Shown: positions 44,712 through 56,997, counted from the first letter of the stretch. The stretch is DNA of 64,000 nt from an uncultured Solobacterium sp. (GCA_900546285.1 URCJ01000004.1:5355-69354); one strand, 5' to 3'. Notes: generated from the sequence alone by a model not told the origin. Program-made: numbers and translations.

Positions 44712-44716
44712 AATAA

Positions 44717-45169
44717 CTATAATTTAAAGCGAAATATACACTTAAATCTATCTCCTTTTTCATACAACTCATGATCATAGGGAATTTGAGCTATCTCAAC
44801 AAGCTTACCCCCTAATCTTTTTAACGTTTTATAAGAAGCATCATTATCAGGATTACAAGTAATGATTAACTCTTTCATCCCAAATTCCTCTTTTGCGATT
44901 TTAAACAAAACCTTACAAGCATAATAAGCATAATGATGACCCCTATATGACTCTTTGATATTGTAACCAACATTACCATAATAGTACATAAAACCATCAT
45001 TCTTTAACCTTAGGTCGCATTTGCCGGTTTTAAAACCTGACACATATATATCATAAAAGACTGTAGGAACTCCATCAAAAGAGGTCTTCTCAGAGACCCT
45101 AGCCCTTTCGACTAAATCAACAATTTCGCCCTTATATAAGCGTTTTTTTCTATCTAACAAACCCAACAT
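44717..45169 (-). CDS. GNAT-family N-acetyltransferase
   Basis: This 150-aa protein has the GNAT core VGYNIKESYRGHHYAYYACKVLFKIA, which includes the acetyl-CoA pyrophosphate loop (RGHHYA), and the C-terminal CNPDNDASYKTLKRLGG helix-strand unit. The acceptor is unknown. It has a TATAAT (45185-45180) ten bases before the ATG, giving an mRNA with only a few leader bases. The gene after it is the small 84-aa protein. Confidence 0.85.
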   Translation of the reverse strand: MLGLLDRKKRLYKGEIVDLVERARVSEKTSFDGVPTVFYDIYVSGFKTGKCDLRLKNDGFMYYYGNVGYNIKESYRGHHYAYYACKVLFKIAKEEFGMKELIITCNPDNDASYKTLKRLGGKLVEIAQIPYDHELYEKGDRFKCIFRFKL

Positions 45170-45179
45170 CTTCTTTTTA

Positions 45180-45189
45180 ATTATATAAT
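45180..45189. promoter_or_regulatory. Shared palindromic -10 for divergent GNAT and GH2 genes
   Basis: ATTATATAAT (45180-45189) is its own reverse complement and supplies TATAAT to both strands: 45184-45189 for the GH2 gene and 45185-45180 for the acetyltransferase. One polymerase can occupy it at a time, so the two genes should be alternately transcribed. Confidence 0.55.
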
Positions 45190-45195
45190 GAAATC

Positions 45196-46836
45196 ATGTT
45201 AGAGTATCCTCGTCCCCAATTTAAAAGAACATCATTTCATTGTCTAAACGGACAATGGACATTAAATAATAAGCCTATAATAGTCCCTTATCCTAAGGAG
45301 TCTCTTTTATCTATGTATCCAATCAAGGAACATGAAGATAAATTAGTTTATATTAAGGAATTTGACTTTAATGATGATTTAACAGACAAAAGACTAATAC
45401 TTCATTTTGGGGCTGTAGACAATAAGGCTTTAGTATATTTAAACGATCATTTTATTGGTGAACATATTGGTGGCTATTTAGCCTTTATCTTCGATATTAC
45501 AGATTATATAAGTAATCACAATATCTTAAGAGTCGAAGTCAGTGATAACACCGACACCTTCTATCCATACGGCAAACAATCAAACAAACCAAGTGGCATG
45601 TGGTATACAAGTATCTCTGGCATTTGGAAAACCGTATGGATGGAAACAGTACCTACAAAAGAAGAAATAAGATCAATCAAGATTGATACCACGATCGATT
45701 CAATCGACTTCTATGTAGATACTGATAATGAATACTGCATCAGCATTACCTTCGATGAAGACACGGTTGCCTATATCTCTAAATCACAGCACTTACATGT
45801 TGATTTAAAAAATATCAAATACCAAAATTGGACAATTAAACAACCTGTCTTATATACCGTTACAATCAAAACTAATTATGATACCGTGCAGACCTATGTT
45901 GGCATCAGAGAAATAGGTGTTGAAACTATCAACAATCATAAATATCTATGTTTAAATAAGGAACCTATATATCTAAATGGTGTCTTAGACCAGGGCTACT
46001 TCAGTGATGGTATCTATTCACCTAAGGATACTAAAGAATATTTAAACGATATAAGAAGAATGAAAGAACTAGGCTTTAATATGCTTAGAAAACATATCAA
46101 AGTAGAAGATGAAGCATTCTATTATTATTGTGACAAAGAAGGTATGTTAGTCATGCAAGACATGGTCAACAGTGGTGATGTTAACTTCCTTAAGAACATC
46201 TTCTTACCAACCATCGGTTTTGTGACCAGAAATGACAACATTAATGTCGATGAAGCTAGATTGAATTTCTTTATCGAGCATTCAAAAGAAACAATTAAAC
46301 AGTTATACAACCACCCATGTATTGTAGCCTGGACCATCTACAATGAATCATGGGGCCAACAAAGAAGTAGTCAAGTCTTTAAGGAACTTAAACAATTAGA
46401 CAAATATAGACCCTTTGATACTTGTTCTGGCTGGTATAAGACCCTTGACAGTGACTTTGATTCATATCATATCTACTTTAGAAACAAAGTTCTTACAAGT
46501 AAGACCAATCAAATACTTTTCTTAAGCGAATACGGCGGTATTAAAAGACATGTCGAAGGACACACTTTTACTAAACGTAAAGCTAACTATGGCTATGGTT
46601 CTTCTAATGACGAAAAAGAATTAACTAATAAACTCATTGATATGTATGCCAACATGATTATTCCATCTATTAAAAAGGGACTAGCAGGAAGCGTATTAAC
46701 TCAATTAAGTGATGTAGAGGAAGAAGAAAATGGACTATATACCTATGATCGTATGGTTTGCAAGATCAACAAAAAAAGCATCCAAGAATTGAATGCCTAT
46801 ATATATAGATTATTTAGAGAAACGCTCCTTAAGTGA
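45196..46836 (+). CDS. Glycoside hydrolase family 2 beta-glycosidase
   Basis: The compact 546-aa enzyme has the GH2 order: sugar-binding jelly roll (LNGQWTLNNKPIIVPYP, then IGGYLAFIFDITDYI), immunoglobulin-like middle domain and TIM barrel. The acid/base Glu384 is in IYNESWG and the nucleophile Glu445 in LSEYGG. It could be a beta-galactosidase, beta-glucuronidase or beta-mannosidase-like enzyme. There is no signal peptide, so it acts inside the cell. The ATG lies six bases after TATAAT, with no Shine-Dalgarno site. Confidence 0.9.
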   Translation: MLEYPRPQFKRTSFHCLNGQWTLNNKPIIVPYPKESLLSMYPIKEHEDKLVYIKEFDFNDDLTDKRLILHFGAVDNKALVYLNDHFIGEHIGGYLAFIFDITDYISNHNILRVEVSDNTDTFYPYGKQSNKPSGMWYTSISGIWKTVWMETVPTKEEIRSIKIDTTIDSIDFYVDTDNEYCISITFDEDTVAYISKSQHLHVDLKNIKYQNWTIKQPVLYTVTIKTNYDTVQTYVGIREIGVETINNHKYLCLNKEPIYLNGVLDQGYFSDGIYSPKDTKEYLNDIRRMKELGFNMLRKHIKVEDEAFYYYCDKEGMLVMQDMVNSGDVNFLKNIFLPTIGFVTRNDNINVDEARLNFFIEHSKETIKQLYNHPCIVAWTIYNESWGQQRSSQVFKELKQLDKYRPFDTCSGWYKTLDSDFDSYHIYFRNKVLTSKTNQILFLSEYGGIKRHVEGHTFTKRKANYGYGSSNDEKELTNKLIDMYANMIIPSIKKGLAGSVLTQLSDVEEEENGLYTYDRMVCKINKKSIQELNAYIYRLFRETLLK

Positions 46837-47964
46837 TTTCTCTTTTTCTATTACCGACTCCATCAAATTATCCTTGGCAGTCTTGACCTTTTCGCTGACA
46901 CCTGAACCATATCCTTTAATGAAAGCATCAAAGATACTCTTGGCAAAAGCCTTACTCTTTTTATTCATATTAGAAATATCATAAAGAGTCTTAACAAATA
47001 ATGGTAAACCACCCTCGATAAATTCAGACACTGTATCAACACCAGCATCCCTTAGAACATCAAACATTTCTTCAGTAAATACCTTGCATTCTTCCTCAGT
47101 GGCATTATCCAAAAATTCCCTATAATTTACTTCAATCATCTTTGATTCTTCAGATAAAGTAGTTTCTACAAATTTAGTTCCTACAACTTGCCATGACATA
47201 GCAGAATGTTGAAGTAACATCACTGCATCCGATTTAACCACTTTAGTAATATAGTCTTTTGAGAACAAGACACCAAAGAAATCAAATTCAGGCACAATCT
47301 TAATAATCTTATTCTTGATATTCTCATAGCCTTCTAATTCTTCCTTACTTAAATATTTACGATTTAAACCAGGTCCATCATTAGAATAGACATTAATGAT
47401 ATTCTTACCTTTTCTAGGTGCATTTAAACCAGCATATAAGGCAAGTGCCCCACCCTTTGAATGACCACCAATTCGATATTTACGATAAGGGCTTAGTTTT
47501 TGTATATATTCTTTAGCAGCAACTTGAGCAGGAACAATCTCAAAAGACATACAAAAATCCTCATGCCAACCTACAATCGTATCATCTGTTCCTCTAAAGG
47601 CCACGTAAGTTGTGTGATCTGATAAATCTACTTGGAAACAACAGAATTGTTCAAATGTTTCCTCATTCACAGTAGACACAAAATCATGGACTAGACAATC
47701 TTTAAATCTTATAGAATTAGCCATTTCCCTTAAGACAAAGGGAGCCAACTTCACAAAACTCTTTGATGCCATGATTTCTTCATCAGTATGGTCATTGAAA
47801 AATAAATTAGATAATTCAGAAATAGTATAAGAATCCTTCAATTTAAAGTATTCATCAAATCCGGTATAAGCCATTTGACTAATAACTAAATTATCTACTT
47901 CATTAAAGGGAGAAGCCTTCAACGATAAGTCGCCACGCCATTTTAAGTAATCTATAATATTCAT
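46810..47964 (-). CDS. Mbeg1/DUF2974-like lipase family protein
   Basis: The 384-aa alpha/beta-hydrolase has VAFRGTDDTIVGWHEDF, the nucleophile elbow GGHSKGGALALYAG (Ser169) and VYSNDGPGLNRKYL, the pattern of DUF2974 lipase-like proteins of Firmicutes. No signal peptide is present. Substrate unknown. The ATG at 47964 is six bases after TACAAT (47976-47971) and lacks a Shine-Dalgarno site. It overlaps the convergent GH2 gene by 27 bases. Confidence 0.87.
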   Translation of the reverse strand: MNIIDYLKWRGDLSLKASPFNEVDNLVISQMAYTGFDEYFKLKDSYTISELSNLFFNDHTDEEIMASKSFVKLAPFVLREMANSIRFKDCLVHDFVSTVNEETFEQFCCFQVDLSDHTTYVAFRGTDDTIVGWHEDFCMSFEIVPAQVAAKEYIQKLSPYRKYRIGGHSKGGALALYAGLNAPRKGKNIINVYSNDGPGLNRKYLSKEELEGYENIKNKIIKIVPEFDFFGVLFSKDYITKVVKSDAVMLLQHSAMSWQVVGTKFVETTLSEESKMIEVNYREFLDNATEEECKVFTEEMFDVLRDAGVDTVSEFIEGGLPLFVKTLYDISNMNKKSKAFAKSIFDAFIKGYGSGVSEKVKTAKDNLMESVIEKEKSLKERFSK

Positions 47965-47975
47965 AAGATAATTGT

Positions 47976-48004
47976 ATTAAAAATGGTGACATATTGTCAC
48001 CATT

Positions 48005-48006
<2 letters not shown>
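47976..48006 (-). terminator. Terminator of the beta-glucoside PTS operon
   Basis: AAAATGGTGAC (47980-47990) pairs with GTCACCATTTT (47996-48006), followed on the minus strand by T-rich sequence. The stem contains the PTS gene stop. Its ATGGTGA/TCACCAT core also occurs in the two terminators at 55.2 and 58.5 kb. Confidence 0.8.
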
Positions 48007-51393
<3,387 letters not shown>

Positions 51394-51421
51394 TCAATCC
51401 TCCGCTTATTTTTACGCCTTC

Positions 51422-51505
51422 ATAATACCAACATGTTTAAACAAGTTCAAGTACTTTTTTAGTATTTTTGTAAGCCTTTGCATTTTTCTCTTGTTTAAAC
51501 ATGTT
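51422..51505. promoter_or_regulatory. bgl promoter with two GntR operators
   Basis: ACATGTTTAAACAAG occurs at 51431-51445 and, inverted, at 51490-51505. The first copy fills the 17-bp spacer between TTGAAC (51450-51445) and TATTAT (51427-51422) of the bgl promoter, a position that would block polymerase. The second lies just upstream of the regulator promoter (TTGAAA 51510-51515, TAATAT 51533-51538, 17 bp apart). Repression with looping and autoregulation are likely. Confidence 0.72.
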
Positions 51506-51562
51506 TTTATTGAAATTCCACTTGTTATTTGATAATATAAACTAATTAAAAGAGGTGTAAAT

Positions 51563-52306
51563 ATGCCAAAATCAAAGTATGAACAAATATATAAGTCATT
51601 AAAAAAGAGAATAGATTCAGGTGAATATAATGAAGGATCTTATTTGCCTTCTGAGAATACTTTAATTCAAATATACGACTGTTCCAGGAATACAGTAAGA
51701 AGAGCAATTTCCCATTTAACCATGGAAGGTTATGTTCAACCTCATCATGGCAAGGGTGTTAGAGTGATTCATTCTAGTAGTGATAATCAACCAAAATATG
51801 ATTATCTTATTACAGATGCTGAAGGTGTTTATGCCACAGGCAAAAGATATGGCTTTAGCGTAAGAAATAAAGTTATAGCTTTTGAAGAATTAACGATAGA
51901 TGAACACTTAGCTCAAAAAACTGGTTTTCCAAAAGGCATACAAGTCTATTTGATTCAAAGAGTTAGATATATTGACGATGTCGCCAAGATGATTGATACT
52001 TCTTTATTAAGAAAAGATGTTGTTGGCCAGATGAATGAAAAGATTGCGGAGAAATCATTATTTAATTATTATTCCAAAAGTTTAGGAATGGAAATAGCTA
52101 CTATTAAAAGAAAGATTACTATGGTAGAAGCTACTCCTCTTGATGAAAAGTATCTTGAATTAGGAGATTTTAATTGTTTACCAATGATCACATCAAGAAT
52201 CTATAATAACGAAGGAATTAAGTTTGAATTCAGTGAATCACGTAATCGTCCTGATATGTTCGTGTTTAATTCAATCACTTCAAGAGCACTTGCTCCAAAG
52301 AAATAA
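51563..52306 (+). CDS. GntR/HutC-family regulator of the bgl operon
   Basis: The 247-aa protein has a GntR winged helix (EGSYLPSENTLIQIYDCSRNTVRRAISHL) and a UTRA ligand-binding domain (about 85-240, with RVRYIDDVAKMIDTSLL and GIKFEFSESRNRPDMFVF). UTRA regulators of this group sense phosphorylated sugars, so the expected inducer is a phospho-beta-glucoside. AGAGGTG lies before the ATG. It is divergent from bglA and shares the operator region. Confidence 0.92.
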   Translation: MPKSKYEQIYKSLKKRIDSGEYNEGSYLPSENTLIQIYDCSRNTVRRAISHLTMEGYVQPHHGKGVRVIHSSSDNQPKYDYLITDAEGVYATGKRYGFSVRNKVIAFEELTIDEHLAQKTGFPKGIQVYLIQRVRYIDDVAKMIDTSLLRKDVVGQMNEKIAEKSLFNYYSKSLGMEIATIKRKITMVEATPLDEKYLELGDFNCLPMITSRIYNNEGIKFEFSESRNRPDMFVFNSITSRALAPKK

Positions 52307-52331
52307 GTTGGTATTAAAAACCAACTTTTTT
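52305..52331 (+). terminator. Terminator of the GntR regulator gene
   Basis: AAGTTGGT (52305-52312) pairs with ACCAACTT (52320-52327), followed by five to six T. The stop codon overlaps the start of the stem. Confidence 0.82.
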
Positions 52332-52342
52332 AATTAAAGATA

Positions 52343-52396
52343 TTGACTAGTAATAACTATATGATATATTAATATATGAATGAATGTTCATATATT
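52343..52396 (+). promoter_or_regulatory. Metal-efflux promoter and SmtB/ArsR-type operator
   Basis: TTGACT (52343-52348) and TATATT (52365-52370) are 16 bp apart. Immediately after the -10, AATATATGAA (52371-52380) and TTCATATATT (52387-52396) form a perfect 10-bp inverted repeat with a 6-bp centre, closely matching the 12-2-12 operators of SmtB/CzrA/CadC repressors. It covers the transcription start and would be bound by the ArsR protein of the same operon. Confidence 0.78.
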
Positions 52397-52415
52397 AAAT
52401 GGAGGAAAAAGAAAT

Positions 52416-52634
52416 ATGAAAAAGACTTATAAGATTGAAGTAGATTGTGCAAACTGTGCAAACAAGATGGAAGAAGCAGCTAAGAAGACTGCTGGTGTTA
52501 AGGATGCAGTGGTTAATTTTATGACATTAAAGATGATCGTAGAATTTGAAGATGGTGCTGATGTTAAGGAAACAATGGCAGCTGTACTTAAAAACTGCAA
52601 GGCTGTAGAAGACGATTGCGAGATTTATTTATAA
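52416..52634 (+). CDS. Stand-alone heavy-metal-associated (HMA) domain protein
   Basis: The 72-aa protein has the ferredoxin-like HMA fold with metal ligands Cys11 and Cys14 in DCANCA. DCxxC(A) with the preceding Asp is typical of zinc/cadmium-binding HMA domains, while copper chaperones usually have MxCxxC. It is encoded one base upstream of the P-type ATPase gene, which lacks an N-terminal HMA domain, so this is probably the detached metal-binding domain of that pump. GGAGG precedes ATG 52416. Confidence 0.85.
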   Translation: MKKTYKIEVDCANCANKMEEAAKKTAGVKDAVVNFMTLKMIVEFEDGADVKETMAAVLKNCKAVEDDCEIYL

Positions 52635-52635
52635 G

Positions 52636-54507
52636 ATGACCAAGAAACAAAAGAAAAATCTATATAGGATAATTAGTGCCCTAGTCTTCTATGTTGCATT
52701 AAGAATTGTTAATATAGAGAATCCTTATTTAGATTTCTTTCTATATTTAATTCCATATCTAATAGTTGGCTATGATGTATTAAAAGGTGCACTACATGGT
52801 ATCCTAAACAAACAAGTATTTGACGAAAACTTCTTGATGGCAGTAGCCACAGTAGGTGCCATTGGCCTAGGTGAATATCCTGAGGCCGTTGCCGTTATGT
52901 TGTTCTATCAAATTGGTGAACTTTTCCAAAGCTATGCTGTTGGAAAGTCACGTAAGAATATCTCAAATTTAATGGATATTAGACCTGACTATGCCAATAT
53001 CGAAAAAGATGGAGAACTTGTTAAAGTTGATCCTGATGAAGTGGCAATTGGCGATATTATTACAGTTGTAGTTGGTGAAAAGATTCCCTTGGATGGTATT
53101 GTAGTTGAAGGTACTTCTTCACTTAATACTAGTGCCTTGACAGGTGAATCAAAGCCTAGAAGTGTAAAAGTTAATGATGAGGTAATTTCAGGCTGTATCA
53201 ACATGGAATCACCTTTAAAGATTAAGACTACTAAGGACTTTGGCGAATCAACTGTATCTAAGATTCTAGATTTAGTTGAAAACGCCACAAGCGCTAAATC
53301 AAAGTCAGAAAACTTTATCACAAAGTTTGCCCATTACTATACACCAATTGTATGTTATAGTGCTTTGGCTGTTGCGATATTGCCTCCTCTTGTGAATGGA
53401 CTTATCTTAGGCAATGGTTATAATTGGTCAACATGGTTAATAAGAGCTCTTACTTTCCTTGTTGTATCATGTCCTTGCGCCATCGTCATCTCTATCCCAT
53501 TGTCTTTCTTTGGAGGTATTGGTGGTGCTAGTTCCCAAGGTGTACTTGTAAAAGGTTCCAACTATCTTGAACAATTATCTAAGGTTAAGATTGTAGCCTT
53601 TGACAAGACAGGAACTATGACTAAGGGTATATTTGAAGTAACTACCATTCACAACAATGAATTTAGTAAGGAAGAATTGCTTGATTATGCAGCCCATGGT
53701 GAAATCTTTACTACCCACCCTATTGGTAAATCTATCATTAAAGAATATGGTAAACCTCTTGATAAATCAAGAGTTAAGTCAGTAAAGGAAATTCCTGGTA
53801 AGGGTATTAAGGCTATTATTGATGATAAAACGGTTCTTATTGGTAATGAGAAGCTAATGAGTGAATATGGTGTTTCTATCATTGAATGCCATGATGAAGG
53901 AACAATTGTTCATCTAGCATTAGATAATCATTATAAGGGTCATATTCATATCGGTGATGTGATTAAGTCAACAAGTGAAAAAGCGATTTCTGAATTAAAG
54001 AAAATTGGCATCAGATTAACAGTAATGTTGACAGGTGATGAAAGACATGTAGGTGAAAATGTTGCCAAAAAATTAAATATCGATAGAGTTTATAGTGAAC
54101 TTTTACCTCAAGATAAGGTATCTAAGGTTGAAGAACTATTAAAAGATAAAAAAGAAGATGAAGTATTAGCCTTTGTGGGTGATGGTATCAATGATGCCCC
54201 AGTCTTAAGCTTAGCTGACATTGGTATTGCGATGGGTGCCTTAGGTTCTGATGCGGCAATTGAAGCAGCTGATGTAGTCTTAATGGACGATGATCCTTTA
54301 AAGATTGCTAAGGCTATCAAGATTGCCAAGAAATGCATGAGAATTGTCTATGAAAACATCTTCTTTGCGATTGGTATAAAGGTAGCATGTTTAATCCTAA
54401 CCGCAATTGGTATTACCAATATGTGGATTGCCATCTTTGCGGATGTAGGTGTTATGGTAATTTGTGTGCTTAATGCGATAAGAGCGTTAAATGTTAAAAG
54501 ACTATGA
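52636..54507 (+). CDS. cadA: P1B-2 type zinc/cadmium-exporting ATPase
   Basis: The 623-aa P-type ATPase has eight predicted membrane helices, the TM6 motif SCPCAIVIS, the phosphorylation site FDKTGTMT, the TGES actuator loop (ALTGESKPR), the GDGINDAP hinge and a TM7-8 region with GIKVACLIL and FADVGVMV. Lys and Asp there define the Zn/Cd/Pb group. There is no N-terminal HMA domain, since that is the separate upstream gene. It removes zinc or cadmium from the cytosol. Confidence 0.93.
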   Translation: MTKKQKKNLYRIISALVFYVALRIVNIENPYLDFFLYLIPYLIVGYDVLKGALHGILNKQVFDENFLMAVATVGAIGLGEYPEAVAVMLFYQIGELFQSYAVGKSRKNISNLMDIRPDYANIEKDGELVKVDPDEVAIGDIITVVVGEKIPLDGIVVEGTSSLNTSALTGESKPRSVKVNDEVISGCINMESPLKIKTTKDFGESTVSKILDLVENATSAKSKSENFITKFAHYYTPIVCYSALAVAILPPLVNGLILGNGYNWSTWLIRALTFLVVSCPCAIVISIPLSFFGGIGGASSQGVLVKGSNYLEQLSKVKIVAFDKTGTMTKGIFEVTTIHNNEFSKEELLDYAAHGEIFTTHPIGKSIIKEYGKPLDKSRVKSVKEIPGKGIKAIIDDKTVLIGNEKLMSEYGVSIIECHDEGTIVHLALDNHYKGHIHIGDVIKSTSEKAISELKKIGIRLTVMLTGDERHVGENVAKKLNIDRVYSELLPQDKVSKVEELLKDKKEDEVLAFVGDGINDAPVLSLADIGIAMGALGSDAAIEAADVVLMDDDPLKIAKAIKIAKKCMRIVYENIFFAIGIKVACLILTAIGITNMWIAIFADVGVMVICVLNAIRALNVKRL

Positions 54508-54788
54508 TTAGTGAAGATAATATTTATAATCTAGCAGAATTATTCAAGGTATTTGGTGATTCAACAAGAATTAGAATCTTGTTGTTACTACAAGAAAAAG
54601 AAGCTAGTGTTAATGAAATAGCTAATGAATTAAACATGAACCAATCAGCTATTTCTCATCAATTAAAGAATCTTAAGCACTCAAAATTAATTAAAAATAG
54701 AAGAGATGGTCAAACAATCTATTATTCATTAGATGATGATCATGTTTATAAAATCATTGAAATGGGACTTGCCCATGTTGATGAATAA
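54504..54788 (+). CDS. SmtB/CzrA-type ArsR-family zinc-sensing repressor
   Basis: The 94-aa winged-helix protein (NEIANELNMNQSAISHQLKNLKHSKLI) ends in the complete alpha-5 metal site DxH-x10-HxxE, read here as Asp78, His80, His91 and Glu94. No N-terminal CxC site of the CadC type is present. That combination points to zinc sensing. It overlaps the ATPase stop by four bases, and its operator is the palindrome in front of the HMA gene, giving a self-contained feedback loop. Confidence 0.92.
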   Translation: MISEDNIYNLAELFKVFGDSTRIRILLLLQEKEASVNEIANELNMNQSAISHQLKNLKHSKLIKNRRDGQTIYYSLDDDHVYKIIEMGLAHVDE

Positions 54789-54806
54789 GAATGGTAGAAT
54801 AGTTAT

Positions 54807-55235
54807 ATGAAATACATAGGATTAGATTTAGGAAGTGTTACATGTGGCATTTCCAAAAGCGATACAGGCGTCATCGCCCAAGCTGTTAAAACCATTCGTT
54901 TTAAACCAGATGATTATGATGAATGTTTTGATAAGTTATTAGACTTCTTTGAAAAGGAATATACACCAGACTTAATTGTAGTGGGTTATCCCCTATTAGA
55001 AAACGATGATGTAGGTCCTAAAGCTCAATTATGTGCTGATTTTGCTAGAGTCTTAGAAGAAGAAACTGGCATTAAGTGTGTTCTTCAAGATGAAAGAAAT
55101 ACTACTAAAGATTCTCATGAATTCTTAATCAATAACTTTGATATGTCCCGTAAAAAGAGAAAGAAGATTATCGATCAACAGGCAGCTGTTCGTATCTTAC
55201 AGTATTGGCTTGATGCGAATAGAAATAAACAATAA
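54807..55235 (+). CDS. ruvX: RuvX/YqgF-family RNase H-fold protein
   Basis: The 142-aa protein has the YqgF layout: GLDLGSVTCGISKSD at the N terminus, LIVVGYPLLEND in the middle, then QDERNTTKDSHEFL and IDQQAAVRILQYWLD. The catalytic acidic residues (Asp in GLDLG, Glu in DERNTT, Asp in IDQQAA) are kept. Family members are linked to Holliday junction resolution or 16S rRNA 5'-end processing. The ATG lies six bases after TAGAAT (54795-54800), indicating its own leaderless transcript. Confidence 0.9.
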   Translation: MKYIGLDLGSVTCGISKSDTGVIAQAVKTIRFKPDDYDECFDKLLDFFEKEYTPDLIVVGYPLLENDDVGPKAQLCADFARVLEEETGIKCVLQDERNTTKDSHEFLINNFDMSRKKRKKIIDQQAAVRILQYWLDANRNKQ

Positions 55236-55240
55236 GTATT

Positions 55241-55270
55241 AATAATGGTGAGCACATGCTCACCATTATT
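55241..55270. terminator. Bidirectional palindromic terminator, left flank of the accessory locus
   Basis: AATAATGGTGAGCA (55241-55254) pairs perfectly with TGCTCACCATTATT (55257-55270). The core ATGGTGAGCACATGCTCACCAT recurs at 58494-58513, on the other side of the locus. Confidence 0.82.
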
Positions 55271-56016
55271 TAATAATTCATTGATCTAAATTTTTCTTCA
55301 ATACCACCATTATCCTTAACAACCTTCAACATTAGATTCTGTATCCAGATATAATCATCATCGTTAATACAATATAAATCACTAACACATCCTGTATCAT
55401 GCAACATCACAAGCTTATCATCTATATTGTTTCTTACTACATCTAGATAATCTTCATCAATTTGTTTTAAAAGGATATTAGAACCATCTTTAAATGTAAC
55501 TTCTACACATTTATAAGCATTTAGAATAGTATCATCGCTAAATTCTTCAACACTTTCAACATCCAAGGAAAGATATTCTAAGAATTCATCGATAGTAAAT
55601 ATTTTTCCATCTTTATAATAATCTAGTTCCATTTTCTTTATTGGTGATTTTTTTAAACATTCAACGATTCTCTTATCAGTGTTTTTACTTAACAATAAGT
55701 TATCAAATACATAGTACTTATCATATAAGTTAATGCTTCCCTCTTTATCTTTAAACAGTAAATTTATAGGATAAGCCTTTAAACTATATTTGATATTGTT
55801 CAAGATAATCATTTCATATTCATTATCACCAATTGTATATGTATAAAAGTTATCTTTGCTTTTCATTGAATCGACCACAAAACCATGATAATGAAGATAG
55901 GTATAATAATCACTATAATCAAAATATTCTCCGGTATATTCTTCTAAGACTGTTTTGTTGGAACATGAAACTAAGCAAATTGTTAAAGTAATTATTAAAA
56001 TTATATATTTTTTCAT
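55270..56016 (-). CDS. Lipoprotein of unknown function
   Basis: The 248-aa protein has a lipoprotein signal peptide with lipobox LVSC (Cys18) and a Tyr-, Asp- and Lys-rich extracellular part. I recognise no domain. The C-terminal third has two Cys (CVSDLYC region) that could form a disulfide. It is the last of four genes encoding exported products, three bases after the C39-like peptidase gene, and its stop lies in the terminator stem. Confidence 0.75.
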   Translation of the reverse strand: MKKYIILIITLTICLVSCSNKTVLEEYTGEYFDYSDYYTYLHYHGFVVDSMKSKDNFYTYTIGDNEYEMIILNNIKYSLKAYPINLLFKDKEGSINLYDKYYVFDNLLLSKNTDKRIVECLKKSPIKKMELDYYKDGKIFTIDEFLEYLSLDVESVEEFSDDTILNAYKCVEVTFKDGSNILLKQIDEDYLDVVRNNIDDKLVMLHDTGCVSDLYCINDDDYIWIQNLMLKVVKDNGGIEEKFRSMNY

Positions 56017-56019
56017 AAA

Positions 56020-56700
56020 TTATTTAAAAACATGATAATATCTTAATTTCCAACCTGAATCTTCAGAGTCTTTTAATGTCTTAAAATCAGTAGAATCAGG
56101 ATCATTAATATAAATAGTTCCATTCGAATCATAACCATAAACCACCATAAAATGCGCATCATTATTCGAATTATTAACTTGTATAATTATCGGATTGCCA
56201 TTATTTAAATAAGGTTTAAAAGTAGACAATGCATTTGAACTGTTAGCATAACCATGTGCAACTCTAGAGAAACCCAAATTTTTTGGAATTTGTTCCCAAT
56301 TCATAGGACAAACAACATAATTATTATTAATATATGAAGGCTTTACACTTTTTATTTTGATAAAATTATAAACCATAGTCATAGAAACAAGTGCACATCC
56401 GCTTGATTTTATAGTTGTACCAGGGCAACCATTAAGTGGATCATTCGCCCATCTAGAATCAGTTTGAGTTAATCTTAAAATACTCAATTTAGTAGAGGCT
56501 CTTGCTGATGCTAAAGTTTTAGAATTTATAAAGAGTTCCATTTCATATTCTGGATCAATCCAAAATTCTTCTTCATCTGCCACATATAGCATAGGCTTAG
56601 CATAGCGTTCATCATCTATAGTTTCTTCACAAGCCATAACAGTTGTTGGCTGTATAATTAAGAAAAAGCCAACAAGCATAATAAATAATTTTCTCATCAT
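56020..56700 (-). CDS. Secreted C39-like cysteine peptidase
   Basis: The 226-aa protein has a signal peptide (about 1-23, cut near VMA-CEE), a short acidic region and a peptidase C39-like domain. That domain has LTQTDSRWANDPLNGCPG, the catalytic Cys102 in SSGCALVSMTM, His183 in DAHFMVVYGYD and Asp200 in YINDPD. This is the stand-alone C39_2 type, not an ABC exporter, so it would act outside the cell. AAGGAG precedes ATG 56700. Possible substrates are the two small exported products encoded just upstream. Confidence 0.85.
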   Translation of the reverse strand: MMRKLFIMLVGFFLIIQPTTVMACEETIDDERYAKPMLYVADEEEFWIDPEYEMELFINSKTLASARASTKLSILRLTQTDSRWANDPLNGCPGTTIKSSGCALVSMTMVYNFIKIKSVKPSYINNNYVVCPMNWEQIPKNLGFSRVAHGYANSSNALSTFKPYLNNGNPIIIQVNNSNNDAHFMVVYGYDSNGTIYINDPDSTDFKTLKDSEDSGWKLRYYHVFK

Positions 56701-56713
56701 TTTACACTCCTTT

Positions 56714-56992
56714 TTATTCAATATTGCAATATCCAAATTTTCCACCATAACAATAATAGACAAAGCCCGTTTTATTTTCATCTCGTCTATCGTATGTAAT
56801 AGAAAGAGCAAGTTCACCTTTCTTTGAAGAAGATATTAATTCTCTGATTTCATTAATTAATACTCCATTTTCCCAATACTCTTTCACCGTCACTTCCGCA
56901 ACAAATGCCCTTCTTTCAATGTTGTTGATAATATTATGTGGATTTGTAAATAATAAACTAGTTATCATTGATAATTGAATTAGTTTTTTCAT
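56714..56992 (-). CDS. Small exported protein with a C-terminal Cys pair
   Basis: The 92-aa product has an N-terminal hydrophobic segment (LIQLSMITSLLF) after two lysines, and ends YYCYGGKFGYCNIE with Cys81 and Cys89 spaced for a disulfide loop. Function unknown. ATG 56992 lies after the stop of the 43-aa peptide gene, with AAGGAAGG inside that gene as a rather distant Shine-Dalgarno site. A longer reading from 57019 would overlap the peptide gene. Confidence 0.65.
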   Translation of the reverse strand: MKKLIQLSMITSLLFTNPHNIINNIERRAFVAEVTVKEYWENGVLINEIRELISSSKKGELALSITYDRRDENKTGFVYYCYGGKFGYCNIE

Positions 56993-56997
56993 AGTTA

